This document shows, piece after piece, positions 1-10,150 of a DNA stretch of 64,000 nt. Every line of letters starts with the position of its first letter. Within the stretch, counting starts at the first letter, position 1. This DNA comes from Cervus elaphus (taxonomy: Eukaryota; Chordata; Mammalia; Artiodactyla; Cervidae): positions 3,782,001 to 3,846,000 of the forward strand of contig NC_057845.1 in NCBI RefSeq assembly GCF_910594005.1, read 5' to 3'. The position numbers and the translations under genes are program-made. A model generated the notes under the pieces. The model made no database searches, was not told the origin of the DNA, and saw only the letters and a program-made list of their open reading frames with translations.

Positions 1-98
1 GCATGCCTCAGGGCAGCTAAGCCTGTGTACCAGAACTACTGAGCCGGCAAGCTCTAAAGCCCAACAAGAGTAGCCACTGCAAAGGAGAAGCTAAATAT
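1..98 (+). mobile_element. CHR-type tRNA-Glu SINE, body fragment
   Basis: The window opens inside a cetartiodactyl CHR-2-like SINE. It carries the family's repeated 'cagctaagcc... aactactgagc... gccactgcaa' body. The tRNA-like head lies to the left of the window, so the element is cut by the window edge. Confidence 0.75.
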
Positions 99-103
99 GT
101 ATC

Positions 104-392
104 AGTTCAGTTCAGTTCAGTTCAGCTGCTCAGTCCTGTCTGACTCTTTGTGACCCCATGGACTGCACTACACCAGGCCTCCCTGTCCATCACCAACTCC
201 CGGAGTTTACTCGAACTCATGTCCACTGAGTCGGTGATGCCATCCAACTATCTCGTCCTCTCTCATCCCCTTCTCCTCCTGCCTTCAATCTTTCCCAGCA
301 TCAGGGTCTTTTCAAATGAGTCAGTTCTTCTCATCAGGTGGCCAAAGGATTGGAGTTACAGCTTCAACATCAGTTCTTCCAATGAACAACCC
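104..392 (-). mobile_element. BovB LINE 3' end (ART2A-like)
   Basis: Reads as the reverse complement of the BovB 3' end. It starts with the (cagtt)n repeat that ends BovB on the opposite strand, then the 'gactctttgtgaccccatgg' block. The right end is 5'-truncated. An open frame at 150-617 runs antisense through this piece and out into L2, so it is not a gene. Confidence 0.85.
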
Positions 393-394
393 AC

Positions 395-905
395 AAATCT
401 AATCCCTATCTTTTACCCAGCCTTCTCTCTGAGCTTTAAAAGCCTCAATCCATGCCCTCTTGGATGTCTAATATGCATCAGACTTCCCAAATGTAACATT
501 CTAGATGCAACTTTTTATTTCCCTCCCCACTTGAAACTTATCTCCTCCCTCTGGCCCCCATCTCAGTTAATGGGGTTACCACTGCCTATCAGGCCAAAAA
601 TCTGTAGTCATCTTTGACTTCTTTCTTTTTCTCAAACTCCATGTTCAATCCATCTGCAAAAACTGTCAACTCTGTACTGCCTTCACAGGATACCCATATC
701 TGACAACTTCTCCCCACCTCCTCTGTTCTCATCCTCATCCAAGCCATCAGCCCCTCCTGATTCATCTCTGGAGTCTCCTACCATCTGTTTGCCACACAGC
801 AGCCAATGAGGTCCTTTTGAACTTGAGCATCCTGTTCACCTACCCTCAATCCTGCCTCTCATCCTCCCAATGCTCCCTGCCACCCTTAGAATAAAATCCA
901 ACAGC
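395..905 (+). mobile_element. L2 LINE, coding-region fragment
   Basis: Diverged sequence resembling the L2 reverse transcriptase region. Recognisable blocks are 'tcaggccaaaaatctgtagtcatctttgac' in part, 'tccatctgcaaaaactgtca' and 'acacagcagccaatgaggtcc'. No intact frame remains. This is an ancient mammalian insertion with no functional capacity. Confidence 0.55.
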
Positions 906-1390
906 TGAAGATCAAAGCCACAATGAGATACCACCTCACACCCCTTAGGAGGGCAAAAGATCATCTATACCATGTCTCTAGATTCCAGGTATGTGCATTA
1001 ATATATGACATTTGTTTTCCTGTCTCTGACTTACTTCACTCTGGGTGACAGTCTCTAGGCCCATCCACATCTCTACAAAGGACTCAATTTTGTTCCTTTT
1101 TATAGCTGAGTAATATTTTATTGTCTATATGTGCCACATCTTCTTTATCAGTTCCCCTGTTGATGGACATTTAGGTTGCTTCCATATTCTGGGTACCGTA
1201 AATGTTTGCAAAACAGAAATAGAGACACAGACATAGAGAACAAACCTATGGACACCAAAGGGGAAAGGGGAGGTGGGATGAATTGGGAGGCTGGGATTGA
1301 CATATATACTCTATTGACACTATGTGTAAGTAATAGGTAAGTAATGAGAACCTAGTGTATAGCTCAGGGAGCCTTATTCAATGCTCCTTT
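906..1390. mobile_element. L1 fragment with inverted 5' part
   Basis: Three L1 pieces. 906-955 is plus strand, from late ORF2 ('accacaatgagataccacct'). 962-1197 is minus strand and covers the ORF2 end. 1198-1390 is plus strand, starts at the 3' UTR block 'gcaaaacagaaatagagaca' and ends at the 'cagggagcc..attcaatgctc' region without a poly(A) tail. The minus and plus pieces are adjacent in the L1 consensus, which fits a twin-priming inversion at about 1197. Confidence 0.7.
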
Positions 1391-2044
1391 TTCATGCTTT
1401 CATCAGTTGGCAATGCAGTAACAGTAGGAAAAAAAAAATTCTCCCCAAGAGTAAAACCACAATGACTCATGACTTGTTAAATCTAGATGTCATGGGGGAG
1501 GGGAGGAAATGCAGAGGAAAAGGGAAATTTACTGTTTCTTGGAAAAGAAGAAGCTTCAACTCAATACTGCATTATTCACCGTAACATCACTCATCATGAC
1601 AAGCTGCTGTGTTTTTCATGAGGGCGGAAGATGTGATTCTTCAGGCGAATCAGATGGTATGCGGATGGTGGAGTCCCTTCTCCTCAATGAAAATGGAATA
1701 AACTCTATATTCAGGATGTCCAGGAGTGGGTCTCAAGGGAGGGATACAGAGGGTGACGCTGTTCTGGGAGCAGTGCCTGGGACGGGACATAGAGTGTCCC
1801 CGCCTAGGAGGGTGGGGGACTCCTGGGGCTCGACCCCTCCCCGCGAGCGCCCAGCCGACTCTGTCCATTGAGGTGAAACAGGAAGTGGGCGGGCAGGCCA
1901 GGCACTCTGCTCGGGGCTGGGAGGAGGGCAGCGGGGACTTCCACAGCGAGGCTGTAGGAAATTTACCAAGTGGAACCTGGGGAGAGAAAGAGTGCATGTG
2001 CTTTCCCCAAGGAAAGCCCGGAGGCACTTAGGCCAAAAATAGGT
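1391..2044. other. Unassigned stretch, GC-rich right half
   Basis: No repeat or gene is recognised. The right half (about 1640-2040) is clearly more GC-rich than its surroundings but has few CpG dinucleotides. Several short open frames overlap here in different frames without splice context, so none is called. Confidence 0.4.
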
Positions 2045-2285
2045 GAGCGTGTGTGTGTGTGTGTGTGTGTGTGCATGCATGTGTGAGAGAGTGTGTGAGT
2101 GTATGTGTGCATGAGAGCGTGTGAATATGTGTGTGTGTGTGTGTGAGAGAGTGTGTGTGTGCGTGTGAGACTGTATGTGCATGTGAGAGTGTGTGTGTGC
2201 ATGTGTGAGAGTGTGTGTGTGTGCATGCGTGAGAGTGTGTGTGCATGTGAGACTATGTGCATGTGAGAGTGTGTGTGCATGTGTG

Positions 2286-2321
<36 letters not shown>

Positions 2322-3018
2322 TGTGTGTGTGTGAGTGTGTGTGTGTGTGAGAGAGTGTGTGTGTATGTGTGAGTGTGAGTGTGTGAGTGTGTGTACATGT
2401 GAGTGTATGTGTGCGTGAGAGCGTGTGAATGTGTGTGCATGTGTGAGAGAGTGTGTGAGTGTGTGTACATGTGAGTGTGTATGCGTGTGAGAGTGTGTGA
2501 GAGAGTGTGTGTGTGCATGTGAGACTGTATGTGCATGTGAGAGTGTGTGTGTGCATGTGTGAGTGTGTGTGCATGCGTGAGAGTGTGTGCGTGTGAGACT
2601 GTATGTGCATGTGAGTGTGTGTGTGCATGTGTGAGTGTGTGTGTGTACATGCAGTTAGAGACTGTGTGTGTATGTGTGTGTGACTGCATGTGTGTGAATG
2701 TGTGTGTGAGAGTGCATGTGTGTGCATGCGTGAGAGTGTGTATGCATGTGTGAGAGTGTGTGATTGTATGTGTGTGAATGTGTGTGCATGTGTGAGTGTG
2801 TGTGTGTGTGTGTGAGAGTGTGTGTGTGTACATGTAGTTAGAGACTGTGTGTATGTGTGTGTGACTGCATGTGTGAGAGTGTGTGACTGTGTGTGAATGT
2901 GTGTGTGTGAGTGTGTGTGTGTGTGCATACATGAGAGTGTGTGTATGCATGTGTGTGCACATGTGTGAGAGTGCATGCGTGTGTGTGAGTGTCTGTGTGT
3001 GTGCACACATGTGTGTCA
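2045..3018 (+). repeat. Composite (GT)n microsatellite array, about 1 kb
   Basis: Nearly a kilobase of GT repeats broken by GA, CAT and TAT variants ('gtgtgagag', 'gtgcatgtgagac'). Higher-order duplication is visible: 'gttagagactgtgtgt' recurs at about 2653 and 2836, and a block with 'gagcgtgtgaat' recurs at about 2115 and 2418. Very long open frames cross it on the minus strand (up to 428 codons) made of Thr-His-Ser repeats; these are composition artefacts. Confidence 0.95.
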
Positions 3019-3633
3019 AGTTCTGGTCATTTACGAAGCAGGCTCTGTGGCTCTCACCTCCCTAATCCTCCCACCCCCAGCCCTACCCCCGGCCCCCCAC
3101 CTCCGCCTCTCAGGTGTTCCACATGTCTGAGCATGCCTGGCAGCGTGTGAGGTGACATTCCACACCCCCACCTGCCGCATCCCCTCCCAGAAGCTAATCT
3201 GCGTGCACCAAGCTGTCAAGTGTCAACCTGAAAGGAACGGAAAGTTAGGCTGACAAGCTGGGCTGAAGGCTGAAAACAACAACCGTCATCGGCGGGCAGG
3301 AGGGGCTGTTGTACGTACAGTCTACTCTGATCCCTGCCACCGGAATTTATCCCCGTGGGAGGTAGCAAGAGGAAGACAAGTGAACATCGTAGGAGTTGTT
3401 TAACCCAAAATATTAAGAGGCCTACCCAAGCAACTGAGGGGCCCACCACTGGCACCCCCCCACCATCACTGTTGCACAGAGAGCCCAGCCCCTCAGTTTT
3501 CTGAGAATCTCAGCGGATGCAGAGTCGCCCTGGCCCTCCGAGCATCCCTTGGTGTTTGGGCAAAATAAGGAAGAGAGGCATTGGTTGTGTGGGGAAGTGG
3601 CAATGACCTGTGGGAGGCAACTTTCACGAAGGC
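3019..3633. other. Unassigned single-copy stretch
   Basis: C-rich at the left, then mixed composition. No repeat, CpG island, RNA gene or convincing exon seen. It ends at the target site of the L1 insertion. Confidence 0.4.
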
Positions 3634-3650
3634 AAAAATGAGGTGATTTC
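3634..3650 (+). repeat. Left target-site duplication of the 3651 L1
   Basis: AAAAATGAGGTGATTTC occurs here and again at 5257-5273, a perfect 17-base match immediately flanking the L1. Confidence 0.9.
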
Positions 3651-4937
3651 CAATTTGTATGGAAATACAAAAAACCTCGAATAGCCAAAGTAATCTTGAG
3701 AAAGAAGAATGGAACTGGAGGAATCAACCTGCCTGACTTCAGACTATACTACAAAGCCACAGTCATCAAGACAGTATGGTACTGGCACAAAGACAGAAAT
3801 ATAGACCAATGGAACAGAATAGAAAGCCCAGAGATAAATCCACGAACCTATGGACACCTTATCTTTGACAAAGGAGGCAAGGATATACAATGGAAAAAAG
3901 ACAACCTCTTTAACAAGTGGTGCTGGGAAAACTGGTCAACCACTTGTAAAAGAATGAAACTAGAACACTTTCTAACACCATACACAAAAATAAACTCAAA
4001 ATGGATTAAAGATCTAAATGTAAGACCAGAAACTATAAAACTCCTAGAGGAGAACATAGGCAAAACACTCTCCGACATAAATCACAGCAAGATCCTCTAT
4101 GACCCACCTCCCAGAATATTGGAAATAAAAGCAAAAATAAACAAATGGGACCTAATGAAACTTAAAAGCTTTTGCACTACAAAGGAAACTATAAGTAAGG
4201 TGAAAAGACAGCCCTCAGATTGGGAGAAAATAATAGCAAATGAAGAAACAGACAAAGGATTAATCTCAAAAATATACAAGCAACTCCTGAAGCTCAATTC
4301 CAGAAAAATAAATGACCCAATCAAAAAATGGGCCAAAGAACTAAACAGACATTTCTCCAAAGAAGACATACAGATGGCTAACAAACACATGAAAAGATGC
4401 TCAACATCACTCATTATTAGAGAAATGCAAATCAAAACCACAATGAGGTACCATTACACGCCAGTCAGGATGGCTGCTATCCAAAAGTCTACAAGCAATA
4501 AATCCTGGAGAGGGTGTGGAGGAAAGGGAACCCTCTTACACTGTTGGTGGGAATGCAAACTAGTACAGCCGCTATGGAAAACAGTGTGGAGATTTCTTAA
4601 AAAACTGGGAATAGAACTGCCATATGACCCAGCAATCCCACTTCTGGGCATACACACTGAGGAAACCAGATCTGAAAGAGACACGTGCACCCCAATGTTC
4701 ATCGCAGCACTGTTTATAATAGCCAGGACATGGAAGCAACCTAGATGCCCATCAGCAGATGAATGGATAAGGAAGCTGTGGTACATATACACCATGGAAT
4801 ATTACTCAGCCATTAAAAAGAATTCATTTGAATCAGTCCTAATGAGATGGATGAAACTGGAGCCCCTTATACAGAGTGAAGTAAGCCAGAAAGATAAAGA
4901 ACATTACAGCATACTAACACATATATATGGAATTTAG
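3651..4937 (+). pseudogene. L1 ORF2 C-terminal remnant, open frame
   Basis: Encodes the region after the reverse transcriptase, starting at the conserved 'FVWKYKKPRIAK' block. It runs through 'WYWHKDRNIDQWNRIE' and the C-terminal cysteine-rich segment containing 'LLHCWWECKLVQPLW', and ends with the usual 'MEYYSAIKKN' tail region. No start codon or promoter belongs to this fragment. It is a truncated copy that stays open because it is young, not because it is selected. Confidence 0.9.
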
Positions 4938-5256
4938 AAAGATGGTAACGATACCCTATATGCAAAACAGAAAAAGAGACACAGAAATACAGAACAGACT
5001 TTTGAACTCTGTGGGAGAAGGTGAGAGTGGGATATTTCAAAAGAACAGCATGTATACTATCTATGGTGAAACAGATCACCAGCCCAGGTGGGATGCATGA
5101 GACCAGTGCTCGGGCCTGGTGCACTGGGAAGACCCAGAGGAATCGGGTGGAGAGGGAGGTGGGAGGGGGGATTGGGATGGGGAATACGTGTAAATCTATG
5201 GCTGATTCATATCAATGTATGACAAAACCCCAAATAAAATAAAATAGAATAAAATA
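3651..5256 (+). mobile_element. Young 5'-truncated L1 (bovine-type 3' end)
   Basis: The insertion is bounded by the perfect 17-base duplication. It holds the last 428 codons of ORF2, open from the truncation point to the TAG at 4935-4937, then a 3' UTR and a tail of AATAAAA-type repeats (5233-5256). Perfect duplications and an unbroken frame mean the insertion is recent. It lacks the endonuclease and the reverse transcriptase catalytic core, so it cannot move itself. Confidence 0.95.
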
Positions 5257-5273
5257 AAAAATGAGGTGATTTC
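5257..5273 (+). repeat. Right target-site duplication of the 3651 L1
   Basis: Second copy of the 17-base duplication, directly after the A-rich L1 tail. Confidence 0.9.
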
Positions 5274-5589
5274 ACCCAGCTCTGCAGATCCTTGAATGTA
5301 ACTGAGCAGGAGAGGAAGACCACGCAGAACACTGCTAAAAGGTGGACAGGTTACCTTCATGAACCCTTGCTGTGGGCCCTCTGGGCACACCCAGGAGAAA
5401 ACTGGAACTGGTTATATTCAAAGGCAACCAGGCATACAAGAAAACGTGACCCATGAGTGAAAGCCAAGAGATGAGAGAAACACAAAGATTTCAGATACTT
5501 GAATTACTAGATGCAGACTCAGTCAATTCTGTCAAAGAAATAATCAGCAAGATGGAACATGTTAGCAAAAAAACTGAAAACAATAAAAA

Positions 5590-5688
5590 AAGATCCTTCT
5601 CCAGGGGATCTTCCTAACCCAGGGATCGAACCCGGGTCTCCTGCATACCAGGGAAATTCTTTGTCATCTAGGCCACCAGGGAAGCCCC
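5590..5688 (-). mobile_element. Bov-tA SINE, tRNA-like head only
   Basis: Reverse complement of the Bov-tA head: 'ccagggatcgaacccgggtc' (a tRNA T-arm/B-box block) and the terminal 'accagggaagcccc'. The Bov-A body is missing. Confidence 0.8.
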
Positions 5689-5807
5689 AAAAGAGTCACA
5701 ATTGATATTAAAAAGAACTTCTAGTAGTGAAAAATACTTTAGTTAAAATTAAAGACCTAGAGGATGATTTTTGTAATGATTACTCACCTGAGGATGTTAA
5801 TGGGCAA

Positions 5808-5938
5808 ATTTTTTACATTTTTATTTTTTGACCATACCAAGCAGCATGCAGAATTTTAGTTCCCTGACCAGGGATTGAACCCAAGTCCCTTGCAGTGGAC
5901 CAGAGAGTCTTAAACACTGGACAACCAGGGAAGTCCCC
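5808..5938 (-). mobile_element. CHR-type tRNA-Glu SINE
   Basis: Shows 'ttccctgaccagggattgaa' and ends 'aaccagggaagtcccc', the reverse complement of the CHR head. The tail side has the T-rich run expected for a minus-strand copy. Confidence 0.85.
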
Positions 5939-6055
5939 TAGTGGATGATTTTCACCACACTTTTAGACACAACTATAGAGAAAATTTGTTTCCCAAAACT
6001 AAAGCAGAAAAAGCTATTGAGATTATATTCTGGAAAGACAAAAAGATCAAAAAGT

Positions 6056-7261
6056 TCAGGTCAGTTCAGTTCAGTCACTCTGTCATGTCCAACTCTGTGC
6101 AACCCCATGGACTGCAGCACACCAAGCCTCCCTGTCTATCAGCAAATCCCGGAGTTTACTCAAACTCATGTCCATTGAGTCAGTGATGCCATCCAAACAT
6201 CTCATCCTCTGTTGTCCCTTTCTCCTCTCCCTTCAATCTTTCCTAGCATCAGGGTCTTTTCCAATGAGTCAGTTCTTCATATCAGGTGGTCATATTGGAG
6301 TGTCAGTTTCAGCATCAGTCCTTCCAATGAATATTCAGGACTGACTTCTTTTAGGATAGACTGATTGGATCTCCTGGCTGTCCAAGGGACTCTCAAGAGT
6401 CTTCTCCAACACCACAGTTCAGAAGCATCAATTCTTTGGTGCTCAGCTTTCTTTATAGTCCAACTCTCACATCCATACATGACTACTGGAAAAACCACAG
6501 CTTTGACTAGATGGACCTTTGTTGGCAAAGTAATGTCTCTGCTTTTTAATATGCTATCTAGGTTGGTCATAACGTTTCTTCCAAGGAGTAAACGTCTTTT
6601 AATTTCATGGCTGCAGTCACCATCTGCGGTGATTTTGGAGCCCAGAAAAATAAAGTCTGACACTGTTTCCACTGTCAGGTGTTCCCATCTCTTTCAGAAT
6701 TTTCCACAATTTATTGTGATCCACACAGTCAAAGGCTTTGGCATAGTCAATAAAGCAGAAATAGATGTTTCTCTGGACCTCTCTTGCTTCTCTGATGATC
6801 CAGTGGATGTTGGCAACTTGATCTCTGGTTCCTCTGCCTTTTCTAAAGCCAGCTTGAACATCTGGTTTCAGTTCATGTATTGCTGAGGTCTGGCTTGGAG
6901 AATTTTGAGCATTACTTTACTAGCGTGTGAGATGAGTGCAATTGTGCAGTAGTTTGAGCATTCTCTGGCATTGCCTTTCTTTGGGATTGGAATGAAAACT
7001 GACCTTTTCCAGTCCTGGGGCCACTGCTGAGTTTTCCAAATTTGCTGGTATATTGAGTGCGGCACTCTCACAGCATCATCTTTGAGGATTTGAAATAGCT
7101 CAACTGGAATTCCATTACCTCCACTAGCTTTGTTTGTAGTGATGCTTCCTAAGGCCCACTTGACTTTGCACTCCAGGATGTCTGACTCTAGGTGAGTGAT
7201 CATACCATCATGATTATCTGGGTCATGAAGATCTTTTCTGTATAGTTCTTCTGTGTATTCT
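6056..7261 (-). mobile_element. Outer BovB LINE, 3' part, internally deleted
   Basis: Reverse-strand BovB from its (cagtt)n 3' end leftmost to the upstream ORF region at 7261. It continues at 8289-8420 after the nested insertion. Translated pieces of the BovB protein are clear: 'FIFLGSKITADGDCSHEIKR' at 6277-6672 and 'KWALGSITTNKASGGNGIPV' at 6868-7305. About 380 bases that would carry the YADD catalytic motif are missing at a junction near 6677. The copy is dead. Confidence 0.9.
7250..7261. repeat. Left target duplication of the nested BovB
   Basis: TCTGTGTATTCT occurs here and at 8277-8288, on either side of the nested BovB. A 9-base tandem repeat of GTGTATTCT directly follows the left copy, so the exact left edge is uncertain by 9 bases. 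Confidence 0.75.
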
Positions 7262-8276
7262 GTGTATTCTGAGGTTACTGCTGAGTTTTCCAAATTTGCT
7301 GCCATATTATCTCAAGGCAAGAATACTGAAGTGGTTTGCCATTCCCTTCTCCAGTGGACCACATTTTGTCAGAACTCTCCACTGTGATCTGTCTGTCTTG
7401 GATGGCCCTACACAGCATGGCTCATCATTTCATTGAGTTAGACAAGGCTAACTCAATTGAATTAGACAAGGCTAACTGGGAGAAATATCAATAACCTCAG
7501 ATATGCAGATGACACTACCCTTAGGGCAGAAAGCAAAGAAGAATTAAAGAGTCTCTTATGAAAGTGAAAGAGAAGAGTGAAAAAGTTGGCTTCAAGCTCA
7601 ACATTCAGAAAACTAAGATCATGGCATCCGGTCCCATCACTTCATGGCACATAGATGGGGAAACAGTGGAAACAGTGGCTGACTTTATTTTTCTGGGCTC
7701 CAAAATCACTGCAGATGGTGACTGCAGCCATGAAATTAAAAGACATTTACTTCTTGGAAGAAACGTTATGACCAACCTAGATAGCATATTAAAAAGCAGA
7801 GAAATTACTTTGCCAACAAAGGTCCATCTAGTCAAAGCTATGGTTTTTCCAGTAGTCATGTGTGGATGTGAGAGTTGGACTGTGAAGAAAGCTGAGCACT
7901 GAAGAATTGATGCTTCTGAACTGTGGTGTTGGAGAAGACTCTTGAGAGTCCCTTGAACTGCAAGGAGATCCAATCAGTCCATCCTAAAGGAGATCAGTCC
8001 TGGGTGTTCATTGGAAGGACAGATGCTGAAGCTGAAACTTCAGTACTGTGGCCACCTCATGTGAAGAGTTGACTCATTGGAAAAGACCCTGATGCTGGGA
8101 AAGATTGAAGGCAGGAGAAGAAGGGGACAACAGAGGATGAGATGGTTGGATAGCATCACCAACTCAATGGACATGAGTTTGAGTAAACTCCGGGAGTTGT
8201 TGATAGACAGGGAGGCCTGGTGTGCTGCAGTCCATGGGGTTACAGAGTCAGACATAACTGAGCAACTGAACTGAAC
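7262..8276 (+). mobile_element. Nested BovB with inverted 5' part
   Basis: Inserted into the outer BovB. 7271-7442 is BovB in minus orientation and about 7475-8276 is BovB in plus orientation ending in the (actga)n 3' terminus, the structure left by twin priming. The plus part has the catalytic YADD at 7502-7513 and an open stretch at 7558-7902 ('LGSKITADGDCSHEIKRHLL'). A frameshift follows, so it is not functional. Confidence 0.85.
7437..7476 (+). repeat. Short tandem duplication at the inversion joint
   Basis: 'TTAGACAAGGCTAAC' occurs at 7438-7452 and 7462-7476, a 24-base period. It sits exactly where the inverted and direct parts of the nested BovB meet. Confidence 0.7.
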
Positions 8277-8420
8277 TCTGTGTATTCTTGTCACCTCTTG
8301 TTAATATCTTCTGCTTCTGTTAGGTCCATATCATTTCTGTCCTTTATTGTGCCCATCTTTGCATGAAATGTTCCCTTGGTATCTCTCATTTTCTTGAAGA
8401 GATCTCTCGTCTTTCACTGT
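8277..8420 (-). mobile_element. Outer BovB LINE, upstream continuation
   Basis: Reverse-strand BovB sequence containing 'cttctgcttctgttaggtcc' and 'catttcatg'-type blocks that lie just upstream of 7261 in the BovB consensus. It shows that the 7262-8276 element split a pre-existing BovB. The first 12 bases are the right target duplication. Confidence 0.8.
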
Positions 8421-9374
8421 GAGTAGATTTAATAAGCATTTAATGTAAGAATCAGTTGGAGTAAAAAGAGAGAAAGGCACAGAAAGAAATATTTAAATAT
8501 AGGCTGATAGACGATTATCCCAAACTGATGACACTGACCCACAGAATCAAGACCAATGATCTCCCAGCAAGACAATAAAAAAGATACCCTTATATTCGGA
8601 AAAGAGAAAAAGAGAGGGGAAAAGAAAATCTTAAAGCAGCCCAAGATAAAAGGGGATTGCCGTTAAAGAGGTCATCCATAATTCCATAATTGCACTACTA
8701 TAATACAACCACTGCAAGCAATTAAATGTATTCCCCTCCACTAATCTAAGGAAGAGAAAAACCATTAAAAGGAGCAAGTGTGAAAGTGTTCATTGCTTAG
8801 TTGTGACCCCACTCTTTGTGACCCATGGACTGTTAGCCTACCAGGCTCCTCTGTCCATGAGATTCTCCAGGCAAGAATACTGGAATGGGTAGCCATTCCC
8901 TTCTCCAGGGCATCTCCCCAGTCCAGGGATTGAACCTGGATCTCCTGCATTGCAGGCAGATTCTTTACCATCTGAGCCATCAGGATAAACATTCAACTGA
9001 CTTCTCAAAACACAATGAAAGTTAGAACACTATGCAAGTATGTCTTTGATTTACCAAGAGAAAAACCTAAATCCTCTACCCATGGAAAATATCCCTCAAG
9101 AATTAAAGTGAAATTCAGATATTTAGGGATAAGAAAAAAAATGCAAAAAAGCATTCACCACCAGCATACCAACATCTGAAAGGAAAAGGAAAGTAACTCC
9201 ACATGGAAGGTTTAAAGTGCAAGAAAGAATGAGAATTAAAGAATGATGAATACATTCATGTGAAAAAGTGACTGGATTGTCATCAAATCAGAAGTGTACC
9301 TGCAACAACCTAAGCTTGGGTTCCATAGCATGTGAGTCATTGACTTCAAGAAGCCTTGTGTGCATGTGTGCGTG
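8421..9374. other. Unassigned, possible ancient L1/HAL1 ORF1 sequence
   Basis: The stretch about 8986-9190 faintly resembles the end of L1 ORF1 (blocks like 'aaaatatccctcaagaatta' and 'agcattcaccaccagcatac'). The left part is A-rich and unclassified. One Bov-tA SINE is embedded. Assignment to L1 is a weak inference. Confidence 0.3.
8783..8986 (-). mobile_element. Bov-tA SINE
   Basis: Full-length minus copy: Bov-A body ('caggctcctctgtccatgag') followed by the tRNA-like head ('ccagggattgaacctggatc') and end 'gagccatcagg'. Confidence 0.9.
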
Positions 9375-9579
9375 TGTTTAGTTGTTTCATTCGTGTTCAA
9401 CTCTTTGCAACCTCACAGACTGTAGTCCACCAGGCTCCTCTGTCCATGTGATTTTCCTGGCAAGGACCCTGGAGTGGGTTACCATGCCCTTCTCCAGGGC
9501 ATCTTCCCAACCCAGGGATTGAACCTGCATCTCCTGCATTGCAGGTGGATTCTTTTCTGATGAGCCTCCAGGGAAGCCC
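9375..9579 (-). mobile_element. Bov-tA SINE
   Basis: Minus copy with Bov-A body at the left and tRNA head at the right, ending 'ctccagggaagcccc'. A short TG-rich run lies at its tail end, about 9360-9376. Confidence 0.9.
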
Positions 9580-9946
9580 CAAGGAGCCTTGGGCAGACCT
9601 CAAAGATCAGGCCAGCAGCCATCCTCAGCTGAAGCTGAGCCAGCAGGACCCACATGGCGACTTGATCAGGAGAGGCATGTCATGTCCAGTAAGATTCAGA
9701 GAAAGTAAAGTGGGTGTTCTAACATGAGCCAGAAATGGAAAGTCACAAGGACATTTGCCATGAGTAGGTGCTGGTTTGCAGCAACACTGATTCTCTCATG
9801 ACACTCTTCAGTGTGCCCCAGGGTGAGAAACCTCAAGGGTCTGTTTATTCAGGCTTGGTTAATGATCACCCAGTCTCTCCAGTAATCAATGAAAAAACTA
9901 CACCCAGCCTAAGAGGAAAAATATGTATGGTCATGTAAGTTGGAGG
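9580..9946. other. Unassigned stretch
   Basis: Mixed composition. I see no repeat, RNA gene or exon signature. Confidence 0.35.
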
Positions 9947-10150
9947 GGACTTCCCCGCTGGCTCCATGGCAAAGAATCTGCTTGTGATGCAGGAGACGCC
10001 AGCTTGATCCCTAGATCAGGAGGATCCCCTGGAGGAGGGCATGGAAACCCACTCCAGTATTCTTGCCTGGAGAATCCTGTGGACAGAGGAGCCTGGCGGG
10101 CTACAGTCCATGGGGTCACAAGAGCTGGCCACAACTGAGCAACTGAGCAC
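9947..10150 (+). mobile_element. Bov-tA SINE
   Basis: Plus copy from 'gggacttccccgctggctcc' through 'ccactccagtattcttgcct' to 'acaactgagcaactgagc', followed by a short CA-rich tail. Confidence 0.9.

Larger units (their letters stand above)
5274..6055. other. Unassigned sequence with two embedded SINEs
   Basis: Outside the SINE pieces at 5590-5688 and 5808-5938 I see AT-rich sequence with no recognisable repeat, gene or regulatory site. Confidence 0.35.

Noticed and set aside
150..617. Open frame of 155 codons
   Set aside because: Antisense BovB followed by L2 sequence; no gene features.
1733..3019. Open frame of 428 codons on the minus strand made of Thr-His-Ser repeats, with a second of 347 codons in another frame
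   Set aside because: Both come from the GT/CA array, which has few stop codons in these frames. There is no real protein composition, start context or splice structure.
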